Below are positions 33,206 to 43,775 of a DNA stretch of 64,000 nt, piece by piece. The first letter of the stretch is position 1. Each line of letters opens with the position of its first letter. Source of the stretch: Lomentospora prolificans (lineage: Eukaryota; Ascomycota; Sordariomycetes; Microascales; Microascaceae); contig JARFXM010000002.1 of the NCBI GenBank assembly GCA_029532625.1, positions 558,001 to 622,000 on the forward strand, in the 5' to 3' direction. Both the position numbers and the translations under genes were made by a program. The notes beneath the pieces are model-generated. The model saw only the letters and a list, made by a program, of their open reading frames with translations. It was not told the origin of the DNA and made no database searches.

Positions 33206-36200
33206 GATCGGTCGAGACGAGTCCAAAGAATTGGGCATCTTGCAATGTAGAGAAAGGTGATTTTCAGAGAACTAAAAAAAACCACAGGAAAAACAGAATA
33301 TTTGTAGTTTGGTTCGAGGTGGCGCTTCCACAGGACGCTGGGAACCAAAGTTAAATCAGCAAGACTGGGCCGGGCCAAAAGTATTAGGTGGTGGAGAGTG
33401 TGTCGAGCAGAAGAAAAAGGTTGGAGAGGAAGCGAAGAGGGGCCCTGGTAAGGGGGACAATGGAAATAAGTGGACCAGCAGCAGGGGAGGGGGGGGAGAC
33501 AAGCACTGGATTTGCAGATCTGAAACGGGTAGATGATCAGCGAGCTTAGGCGACAAGATGGCCGTGCCAACACGAGCTGAGAAGAAGACGTGGGAGAGGA
33601 CTGCAGAGAAGAGCCGACCAATTTCTGGAGTGCGAAAGGGATGGTATTCGGGCAAGGTGTAAGGGATCGCGGGCAAAAAGAAAAAAGGGCAGACGAGGGC
33701 TGGCGGTGTTTTAAGAAGTTGCCTTTTGCATTTGTCTCGATTCGCAGTAATACGAGACGTTTAGGCAGAATGGAGAAAGAGACTTGCTTCGTCAGTCAGG
33801 AAAGAGAAAAACACACGCTGGGGAGTCTTGGATGAGACCCTGCGAATTTAGCGTTGTTCGGATACTCGTAGGCTTCTCCTTTGTACTTCTCTGGAGGAAC
33901 TGATCAGGTAGCCTGGCTGACGGCCCTGCAAATTTGTCCTGGGCTCTTTGTACAAGTATTTCAGGTATTTTTCTATCACGTTGACTCTCTTTGGCTGGTT
34001 TGATGTGTCTTGTGTCCGTGTTGAAACACTAGCACCAAGTGACGGGCACTGGGTGGCGGGAGATTACGAGAAGAGCGCACGGAGGATGTAATTTGAACAG
34101 CCAGCCAGCCAGGCCTGGCCAGGCGGTGCAAGTTCCTCGAGGCGTTAAAGATACCTGTCAAGACCAAGGAAATCCACCTCACAGTACAGGGTTCGAAGTC
34201 TCGGATTTGGGGTCCAGTTCTTGGTTTGATGGCTCTGTCCAATTGTGAGGTCCAGGGTATGACAAACAAGTAAGGGATTCTTGGAAGGGCGCGATTCGGA
34301 GGAAATAACCCAGAGGAAACTGCCAGATAAAGAGGATCCAGTGGGACGTCGAATGTCGGGGCAGCACATCAACATGTCGAAGGGAATGAGACACGGAGAG
34401 TCCGGAGGGAGTTGACTGGCCAGTGGTGTGGTGTAATATACCCGAGGGCGTAACTCAAGAACCACACGATGGCTGGCAGGGTGCATCGAATGTTGCAAAG
34501 CAAAGGGAACATCAACTTACCCACCAGAGCAAGCGCTCGTTCGATAAGCCGAGAATTGGCCTTTCAAATATTAGAAGCGAAGGGGACTTTGGTAGCAGCA
34601 CCCTGTCCGCCACCGAATGTGCAGAACCCTGCCTTCCTTGCGCTATTAAGTTTCTAAGAGAGGTGAATCTTGATGCCCTCTAAGATTGTCAAAGGGGGAA
34701 TGACGACGCATCACTCGTGCTAAGAGCGGACGAAGAAGTACAAGCATCCATAATAATTGACGGTTCAATCAGGCCGGGAATCCACGCCTCGCCTGGCCTT
34801 GACGGGTGTTCGGGGCTAAGTGGGGCGGGGAGGAGACCATGCCAGACTGAATCTCAAAACGGAAATCCCACCAACGTTTCCTGTCTGTCATCCCTCTGCT
34901 TCCTCCTTTCCTCTTTTGAAGTGGTGCCTTTTTCTTTATTTTTTTTCCCAAACTCGATTTGGGCCAGGTAAACTACGGCTGGCCAGGCGCTAGAGTGAAC
35001 AGGTGCCGAGGACACTAACAAATCTCGGAACATGTTAATGTTGGATAGTACGAGTTCATGAGAAGTGCCAGAACAGGCTTGGGTGGACCATTTCAAACGG
35101 ACTATCTACAGATGGACCATCAGAGCAACCTTCCCCAATATTGGCTATTGTTTGTTTGTACTCTGTTCCTTATCAGTAGTATAGTATTTCATACCTGCGA
35201 GGAGACTATTCACTCCACAACGACAATGCAAACAAGTAGCAAACACGCTGTTCCATGTCTCGTCTCTTAAACCCAACCCAACCCAACACAGCACAAGAAA
35301 CCATAGATTAGGTCAAATCTACTGGTATATAGTGCAGAAGCATGCCGTTTCCAGACAACCGCATCTCAGAAGTACATCTCAGAAGTACATCCACACGTAC
35401 GACTTTGCGCCATTGACGCTCTGGAATTCAAAGCAAGGTTGAATGAATCCTCGTACGAGAGAGAATCGAAGCCGGCGGAGCGATTCAACTACCACTCCGA
35501 CAAAGCTGCGCCAGTCCCGAAATGGGCCAATACCTATGTATGACCCCACCCCAGTACCGCAAGGCACCAGCAGACAAGTGATGAAAAGGACGAGAATAAA
35601 TAATTAGGCACTAGCCAGCGATTATGATAGCTAACCTCTCAGAAAGGCGCCGCGCGATGAGTGCCAACGCCAATCCTTTTGCCGGTGGCTCGTGCGAAAG
35701 ATCCGCATTCATCCCCATAACGCCAGCTGCCGAACCACTGCGGCCCAAGCCTGGGTTTCCCCCAACGCCGCCAGCTAAGCCAAGCCAGCGTCCGTCGAAC
35801 AGCAAAGAAATGGCGAGTGAAAGTAAACCAGGCGCTATGGGGCTCTCTCGTTATTGCCACGGAACATGGGGTCAAACGATCTTCATGGGCGCTTAGCTGG
35901 CTTCTAGTCACATCCTTTGCCCACTTATGATGAGCCGTTACAGTACCTGACTCCGTCCTGTGGGACTGTTCGATTTCCTGACACTTAAACCAACCCTCTT
36001 TCGACAGGGCCGCTGTCAACTACCCTCCGCCCCGCACTTGTATTGATTCTCTTGCTCCCCATGTCCCAGTCCGGCACCTTTGTTGGCACGATCAGGCCCC
36101 TGTGCAGAAGACGGAAGTGCAGGCGTCCTAACGCACGCAGGCCAGCCAGGCTGTGCGCCATACCGAGGTACAGTATTAGTCCAGGTCCTGCAATTCACCA

Positions 36201-38364
36201 CCAAGGGCATTCAATCAAGTTGCTTGCTTTTTCCGGCCAATCTCGCTTCAGCAGCTGGCGTCTTTTGTCTGCTGGCGGCCCAAGTCTTTCAATCCCCGCG
36301 AACAGACCATGGCTGGCATTTCGCATGAAATAAACTCTAGCTTCTTTTCTTGCGTTGCAGACTCCCTATTTGCTGATAAAAGCATGAACAGCGGGTTGGC
36401 CCTGGCCGGTGGTTCCGAGCTCGCGTGCGTTCTTCCACGTGGCGAATGCCACGCGTACTTGTACCCTTAACGTTAACCGGCCAATCCAACCACATGGCCG
36501 GCTCTGCACCCCCCCCCGGCTGGCCGCTGCACCCTCACCAGAAGGACCGAGCGTACCATGGGGTGCTTTGTTGCGTTTTACTGATGGCACCCGACTCACA
36601 CTCACCTCTCAGCCCGCCAGCGTCACACAGCCAGCCAGGCAGCCGAGAGAAACCGCCCAAAACACGAGGAGGTGAAAACTTGAGTGGTCAGATCACCCGA
36701 CAATTTGTTTAGTCCGACGATCGCGATGCACACCGATTGTGCTTTTGCCCGAGTTTACTAGTGGCTCGACCATGCAACACAAGCTGACTCTTCAACTTTT
36801 ATGACTACACTGAACCATCCCAATCATCCCAGCGACAGGGTGTTAATTTGCAGCCATTGGTCTTATGAGCTGGCCCGCGGTTCGTAAGATCCCGGTCTCG
36901 GTCACGTTCTTCGCTCAGCACGGCGTTTCCAGGTAACGTCAACGCGTGATGCTGCTGATACCAACTTCCCAGCATACTGTCGTCAAAGCCTTATGTGAAC
37001 GCCCTCCAAAGACCGATGTCGGCGGTCATTAAGCATACATCCTTACGAAAATCGTTTATATTTCTCCAATATATCGGGTGCATCCGTGATATTCTTGTTT
37101 CGGCTGGGCCTCTTCGAGCGAATTCCGCAAGTCCCTCGCACGACCCTTACATTAGAAGGTTCTTATTATTCGAGCTTCTTACCAATGCCTCGCCTGGCTG
37201 GCTAGCCACATTAGACAGCGCCAGGTTTTCGATCTTCCAGCTGCCATGGACCCCAATCAAATTGACGAATTGGGCTTGCTTGCGAGCGTCCACATCAACG
37301 TGGCGAGACCATCGAAAATTATATCCTTCCCTATGTCGTCTCGAGGTTCACCCCTAGACATAAATGCAGCCAGAGTAGATTGGAGGAAAAGGCTTCCTAT
37401 TCCTAGTCCTTCGCAGGAACAATCCGTGTCCGAAGTAGCGGAAGTGGATTCGCTCGCTTATCCCCCCTCGAGGGATACTGAGCAACATGACGTGGCAACC
37501 AGCAGGCTACTCGGCGAAAGCTTCGAGTTTGGGTAGCCGCGTTTTGAAGGAACCATGGTTCGGCCGAGCCCAGTGATGACTTGCAACAATCATCCCGAGA
37601 CCAAACACACGACCGGCGTAGGCAATGAGCCCTGGTCATCAACGGAGCTGGCTCGAGCAAACTCTAAAAGGCATCAGTCAGGGGCGAATAGCCATATCTG
37701 ATGCGAATCCACAGGGCTCGCAGTTGCTTCCTGGTATATCCTAGATCACGCAAACAAAACCGCGAAACATAAAATAACACAGAACTCATGTCTTTATTAA
37801 GGAATTACCGCAAAAAAGAACAGCCCGTGCCAAACCCATTCTGCAGGGAGCATTGATTCCTCCATTTGTATCTGGTTGCCACTGGAGGTTCTCTCCAAGC
37901 CTTTGCCGGCGGAGAGCAGAAATCCGGAAGCCTCACCTGAGAAACCAACAAGTTACTAACGCCAAGAGCACCAACTCCGCCTTTGAGAGGCGCAGCCGCA
38001 TTTTCCAGGAAATGCCACTTCGACCTTTAGAAGATCCTTTCGCTCACCGGAGCTAGCTTTTGTGGTTCTCTCTGTTCGGCTTTTTACTACCAGTGATGGA
38101 GTAGTCTAGGTCGATTATGTGTCCGGAAGATGAGGCTGCCGAGGGGGACAAGGATACCGATGATGAGCCTGAACTTGCCGAATGCGATGTATTGACACCG
38201 CCTCGTGTTGTGGCCAGGAAAGTCCAGTCAAGGAACCATACCCGACTCCCCGACTTTGATTTGCTTTGCAGAGCCGCGTGTAGACGGTATCTGGGTCTGG
38301 CGATCTGCTTGTGCCTAAACTCTGCTCAGCCCGGGGCTCAAGGCTCAAGGCAAAGTCTCTCAAG
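33206..38364. other. 5.2-kb spacer, no gene supported
   Basis: The left end (33206-33700) reads as a pyrimidine-rich promoter/leader of the minus-strand 98-aa gene. The rest contains scattered CTGGCTGGC/CTAGCC motifs (near 34099-34122, 34786, 36140, 36625 and 37191) and short frames only. A 96-aa frame at 37246-37536 (MDPNQIDELG...) has no family match and no splice support. Confidence 0.45.
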
Positions 38365-38730
38365 TTAGGATCTGGATGAACCCTTGCTAAAATGGGTACA
38401 ATTCTTGCAGCACCCATGGTCGCACGTCGTCTCAAATGCCTCAACCTCGAAGGTGTCGGGATTTCTCCTGAGTCTCGAGGCTGGCATAGTGCACCATCCT
38501 TGCGTGTTGGGGCCTTGCTTGCAAGCGCAGCAGGTCCAACTCCCGTCCATGTCCATGAATTGGCAGTTCTGCAAGGGGCAGTTGGAGGTAGATGGCTGGC
38601 TTGGTGCAAAGGTAGTATTGGAGCACACAGTCTCATACCCTGAGTCCAGGTCAACTGAAGCCGAGGGGCAATAGTGCCATACCACCGAGGTGTGCGAGCA
38701 AGGGTGAATGCGAGGATGGCCGTGACACAT
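38365..38730 (-). CDS. Cysteine-rich small protein A, paralogue of the one at 42078-42485
   Basis: Single-exon frame of 121 aa with 15 cysteines, starting MCHGHPRIHPCSH. The start is C2-x8-C11-x-H13-x7-C21 followed by Pro; a variable Ser/Thr region comes next. Then CPLQNC (C-x4-C), WTCCACK (C-C-x-C), WC, and at the end TCDHGCCKNC (C-D-H-x-C-C-x2-C). No signal peptide is present, so the cysteines are more likely metal ligands than extracellular disulfides. A second protein with the same start spacing and the same C-terminal motif lies 3.3 kb further right on the same strand. I know similar-looking uncharacterised fungal Cys-rich proteins but no function; a zinc-binding role is inference. The plus-strand frames over it are shadows. 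Confidence 0.68.
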   Translation of the reverse strand: MCHGHPRIHPCSHTSVVWHYCPSASVDLDSGYETVCSNTTFAPSQPSTSNCPLQNCQFMDMDGSWTCCACKQGPNTQGWCTMPASRLRRNPDTFEVEAFETTCDHGCCKNCTHFSKGSSRS

Positions 38731-41700
38731 GACAGCGGCGACGAGTTCAGCCTCGCTAGTTGTAGAATTCAGTTTGACTTTGCCGGGTCAGATGAGGGTG
38801 AATTAGAAGAACTGGCGAGGGCGGGCCGACGTGTGCAAATCGCAGATTCTCTGCTCCCGGCTTGTAACTGATGAGGTAGGTGAGAATGGATAATAGGTGG
38901 TTCTGATGACGGTCTGAAAGGGCGGGTGAGTGTTGAATGTTTAAAACCGAAAATTGCTCTGACAGTCTCGGAAGCGAGCCATTTCTTTTAGAGTCTCCTC
39001 AACGCGCTTATATATCTCGGGACCAAGTTGACGAACGATGCTCACGGAATTGATGACGACGTCAGCCGGGACAAGCGTGGTCTCACAACAAGCTGAAGAC
39101 AAAAGAGCTTGTTGGACCCTATCCAGCCGTAGTCGTCTCTTTTCAGAACCACCATCGTTGAGCTCTCTAGGCTAGCAAGTAGACCTTGCGCGAGAAGGAG
39201 CTGGCTGCTTCGAAGCCTTGGAGAATTATAACACCATTATCTACATCGAATGACCTAGGGCATTCCACAAATCCTCATTCAGGGTGCATACCAGGTAGTG
39301 CAACCCCCCACCCGGCGACGGGGCGCCACTCCGGTTCTGTTTGGGTGGCTCCCACTGGCTGGGTTGATTTTGGAGAGTGTAAATGTCTCGGGACCTTGTT
39401 TTTTTCAGCTCTCCAGCCAGCTCTTTCATTGCTTGACCCCACTGAAATGTAACGGGGTGCTCAACCCATGCACTAGCAGCCAGCGACGACCGTTGGGAGC
39501 CCTAGCCAGAATCAGCTCTATGTGTCCGATATTCAGCTCCCTCCGCCAATTATCTGCATATTCGAACTGCCTTTCTTGCACGAAGATGACATGATTTAAG
39601 AATACTCCACCATCCCAACAGCAGATCCTTTTCTGCGCCGGTAAATAGACGGGGACGCAGAGAAAAAAGGCGGCTTAAGCAAAGATATGAAATTGAAAAT
39701 CAGAAGGAAGAAAAAAGTAAAAAGTAAAACAAAGGAAAGAAAACAAAATAAAAATAAAAAAAAAATGGAAAGGAAAAAACAGGGCTTTCTCTGTGGTTAA
39801 GACCATGGACGATTTGATCTCAGCCTAGGGTTGGTGTTGTATAGAGATTACACGCTTGCCCTCGCTACGTTGAGCCAAAACTCAGGGTCAGAGACCGGTG
39901 TGCTCGCAAAGGATGTATAGTATTTGCCCTGAGAAGTTAGGAGAACGATACGACACTGCCAGTAGGTACAATGTGAGATCTTCGGGCCAGCAGGTGCAAG
40001 TACCCGTCTCCGTCTGCAGTGTTACAACGCTGTCGATTCCGGGAAGCTGGATTCGACAATGGTTGCCATTTATGAGCGCTGAGACGGCCCTCCTAATACC
40101 GGTTTTTATTTTCTGCCCCCCCCCCCCCCCCCCCCCCTTCTTCGCCTTATCCAATCTTGAGCTAGAAATCCCTAGGAGAGGCTTGAGAGACGTTTTGGTT
40201 GCCTCGCTTTATCGAGTCTTACCATTACCTCCCTATTGTTGCCCTCCTGCCCAGCCTAGAGAGGGCGGAAGCCAGAACCTAAATACCGGAGAGATGGAAG
40301 GTACAGAAAGAAGCAGAGAGGTGAAGGGAGGTAGAACTGTGTCCTATACGACGAGATGGACTCGCCTCGTCGACCAACAACCACATGGCCCCCGGCCCCC
40401 GCTTGACTCGGGAAAAAGTGCACGGTCAAAGGGACTAAGACCTCCGAGCCAATGTCCGGGTTCATGGAGCCCCTCGTTGGCCGACTCGATTCGGTAGTTA
40501 GAAGCGTAAAAGGGAGGGAAAAGAGAGAAACTCGTGTCAGGGCGCCCAGGTGCTGACGACATCTCTAGAAATTTGGGCTGCCACGGATGCCGGCACTTTC
40601 CCATCTCTGTGGCCCACCGTTTCACGTCGTTGCTTTTTTCTTTTTCTTCTTTTTCTATTTTTTTTTTTTTTTCATGGTCGTGCCATGTTCCCTGCTTCCT
40701 GGCAGGCACCTAGATATGGATTGATTTTGGGTTCTCGGTTCGGGTCCCTCTGAGTGGTCTATGGTTTAGAAGAATGACAATGCGCCACTGCTTCGTCAGA
40801 TGGGGATAGAAAAGCAATGAGAAGTACCCCCGGATGTTTGAGTCCCAAGTCACGCACTCTTCATGGCGGAACACTACGGCGCGTACAAGGACACGAGGCG
40901 TACAGCATTCGGATACGTGCCGTTGTCACCACGCTGCCTTTGACACTAATGCATCCCGAGAACCCGTCAAGGGGGACCCGGAAACGAGGGTCAGACGTTG
41001 CGGCCCGACTTGTAAGTGGCCAGCGGGCGAAGAAACGAACGGGGAGGTAGGCCAGGCAGGTATGACGACACCTACGAGGAGGACCATATTACAAGGTTTT
41101 CTTCGCTCTCCTCTTCTCCTTCTCTTTCTCTCAATCATATATATATGTATATATTATTAAAAAAAATTATTTCATTTTTTGGGTTTCCGTTTTGTTGTTT
41201 CATCCCATATCCCACTTGCTACTTTGCAGAATGATGACGTCCGGGTCCAACAGTGGGAAATTCCGGTTGGTGTTTGTTCCCTTGGCTCAGCTATGTTGCT
41301 CCCTTGTAGACTGCGTCTAGTGCGGTTGATAGACCGATCTGCCGAGTGGAAGCAGCGTGTCATGTTATACATACAACGGCAGTGTTATCGTATTGTCAGG
41401 GGAGGAGAGAGGGGGAGGGGGACAGAAGTAGGAAAACAGGAACAGAAGCAGGGTGAAATCAAGGAACAGTTGAAGGGTTGGGTGGATTCATGGCATGGCA
41501 TTTCAGCTGGTAGATCTAGTGTTAAATGCGCCTAGCAGGGCTGCTTCAGCTGTCTAGTTGCTCTCACAAGCATGGTCCACACTTTGATTTGATGGTCGAC
41601 CCCGCCTCAGCCAGCTTGCCCTGGCTTGGCACTAATACGACCATCAGGCTTTGCGGACACGAGCACAGGAAGAAGAAGATGAGGAGGAGAAAGGACACAT

Positions 41701-42077
41701 TTGGAACAAGATATTGTGTGAAAGAGAGAGATCTCAACAAACAGACTCGGTTTCCGCAAATACGTACAACTAACCAAAAGAGGAAAAGAAAAGAAGTAAA
41801 AAATAGAAAAAAAAAAAATCAGTCTCGACAAAGTTGGTGTCAGGGCCAAATCTGCGCTGTATTTCAGACACGTACACATACACATTACGCAGCCTTGAGC
41901 TTCTTGATTTTCCCTTTCCCGGGTCGTCTCATTGAGTTCCTTCCCACAGTCACCAGGTTCTCTCTCTCGAAGCGTAATTCCCTCTTCTCCCTTTCGTCTC
42001 TGCACGGAACCTCGCGGCTCTCTGCTCTCTGTTCTCCACTCTCCATGGACTTCGCTGCCCATCAACTCGCATCTCCC
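38731..42077. other. Spacer between the two Cys-rich genes
   Basis: No gene supported. It holds an A-rich stretch (about 39660-39780), a C22 tract (40116-40137), a T tract near 40659-40672 and an A/T-rich patch near 41137-41170. The long plus-strand frame from 41526 overlaps the Cys-rich gene in antisense and is not credible. Confidence 0.5.
40116..40137. repeat. Poly-C tract (22 nt)
   Basis: An uninterrupted run of 22 C. Long G/C homopolymers are rare in fungal DNA; the exact length may be affected by sequencing slippage. Confidence 0.8.
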
Positions 42078-42485
42078 TTAATAATCCGCAGGCGCGGCCT
42101 CGCAAGCAGGGCAGCAGATATGATCACACCTGTACTGGGTGCCGTCAATGAGCATAACGCAACTGCACCTCCCCCTTTCATTCCACGACTTGCCACACCA
42201 GCAGCAGTTCCAGCGCCGCCTACGGGCCTCGTAAGGGCAATGTGGGAGTAGCGGGCATTCCGGTATCGTCCGCGGATCTATGTCTGGGGGCGGTGGATCT
42301 GGTATATTCGTAGTCACGACGTTGGGACAGGTCCGGCGCTGTATCTCGCCCGGGCTGCCGGGACTGCTGCCGGGGCTGCTGCTGGAACGGCTGGAAGAGG
42401 TGGATAACGGGGGAGCCGCGGGGCAGTAGATAGATACCCTGCGGACGTGCTCGCAGGGTAGAGTGTAGATTATCTTGGTGCACAT
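42078..42485 (-). CDS. Cysteine-rich small protein B, paralogue of the one at 38365-38730
   Basis: Single-exon frame of 135 aa starting MCTKIIYTLPCEHVRRV. C2-x8-C11-x-H13-x7-C21-P matches protein A position for position. The middle is Ser/Pro-rich and longer than in A. Then come CPLLPHC (C-x5-C), WNCCWCG (C-C-x-C), CSC, and YRCDHICCPACE (C-D-H-x-C-C-x2-C), again as in A. It lacks a signal peptide or membrane span. The ordered shared cysteines imply common descent and probably zinc coordination; sequence between them has diverged strongly, so duplication is old or one copy evolves fast. Upstream on the minus strand is a long A/T and pyrimidine-rich leader (poly-T run at about 42489-42510 on the plus strand). 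Function unknown. Confidence 0.68.
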   Translation of the reverse strand: MCTKIIYTLPCEHVRRVSIYCPAAPPLSTSSSRSSSSPGSSPGSPGEIQRRTCPNVVTTNIPDPPPPDIDPRTIPECPLLPHCPYEARRRRWNCCWCGKSWNERGRCSCVMLIDGTQYRCDHICCPACEAAPADY

Positions 42486-42858
42486 TCTTTTTCTTTTCTT
42501 TTTTTTTTTTGGACGAAGGAGGACGAGGGGGACGTTGTCTCCGTTCTCTCCCTGTCTCTCGTTTCTGAGAGGGGCTTTTCCCCTCTGCCCTACGGAAGAA
42601 GGGTGGGTTTCGGGTTTCGCGTGGCAAAGGAAGATATGGGGAAGCTGGGGAAGCTCGGGAATCGCGCGCGCGGCAAGGTAGGCCTTTTGTTGGCCCTTGT
42701 TGGGCGTAGGTCAGCGGGTTGGAGTGTGCGCCGCTAGGCTGTCGCTTGTTCCCGCTTCTCTCGCTCGCTCTCGTCTCCCTTCGAGGTGAATTAGGTTATA
42801 GAATAGTATTACGTTTCTCCAAGGGCGCAAAGGAGGAAAGAAAAGCAAGGAATCCAGA

Positions 42859-42927
42859 TTCGTCGTTGATTTGGTTCGTCATTCGTCGTTGATTTAGTTC
42901 GTCATTCGTCGTTGATATTGTTCGTCA
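42859..42927. repeat. Three tandem copies of a 23-bp unit
   Basis: Copies start at 42859, 42882 and 42905. The unit is ttcgtcgttgatttggttcg plus tca, with one to three mismatches between copies. It lies about 370 bp upstream of the start codon of Cys-rich protein B, so it could be in its promoter. Confidence 0.88.
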
Positions 42928-43737
42928 GAAGGGGCATTGGAAATCGAAGGGGGTGGGGACGAGAAAAGGAATGATAAGAAAAAAAAAAAGCGGCCTGGAC
43001 AAAAGGGTACTCTTCCCAGCCAGCGGTTCGTTCAAAAAGCAATGCCAGTGGCGCGCAGGTATTGATAGCTTTCCGATTGAGTACAGTAGCCCCAGTGCCC
43101 AGCGCGCTAGCTCGGTAAAGCCAGCTGCCCGGAAGACAGGAATGCCGAGCTGGAGGGGGTGCGTGGTGACAGACAGCTTGCGTAACCCCCAAGGCCGTTG
43201 AAGGAAGGGGGAAAGGAGGAGAAGGAGAAAAGAGTTTAAAAGAGGGAAAAAAAAAGAAAGAAAGGAAAGAAAAAAAGGTGGCGAGCCTACAACTCGTAAC
43301 GTCGGGTTTGTTTTTAATTTCCTTTTTCTTTTTCTCTCTTTCGATCCTGATTCCCGAGCGCTATTTCTCTTTTGGCCTTGGTTTGGAGATGAGCTGTCGG
43401 GCTGTGCTAGATGTCCAGCTTTAAATGTTCCCCAGCGAGTCGGGAGAGATCTGCAGCAAGGGGGGATGTGCGTGGGACATGTGCGTAGCGCGCGCAAGGG
43501 TGTAAAAGCTTGGAAGGGGGGCGGAAGAGGATGGAGCCGGGAGCAGACGAGGTCAACTGGGGGGTTTCCGGTAGGAACAAGCTCGTGCGGGTTTTGTTTC
43601 GTCGAGCCCGGGCCGCGCGGGTGCTGTCAAGCGGGAGAGGGTTTTCGATATCCTTTTTGGCGATTGATCTCTGCTGGTTCGGAGCTTGTTCGCCGACGGC
43701 CAAGCAATGGCGAGTGTGGGGACGAAGAGCAGTGTAG

Positions 43738-43773
<36 letters not shown>
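43738..43773. repeat. Poly-A tract (36 nt)
   Basis: An uninterrupted run of 36 A followed by further A-rich sequence. It could be a slippage-prone tract or the tail of a retroposed copy, but no retroelement is recognisable beside it. Confidence 0.85.

Positions 43774-43775
<2 letters not shown>

Noticed and set aside
34180..34250. GGTTCGAAGTC resembling a tRNA B box
   Set aside because: No matching A box or foldable cloverleaf at the right distance; other TTCGAA sites (near 915, 46812, 49270) also fail.
41526..42251. 241-aa plus-strand frame
   Set aside because: Low-complexity Lys/Arg-rich, crosses A/T tracts and overlaps Cys-rich protein B in antisense.
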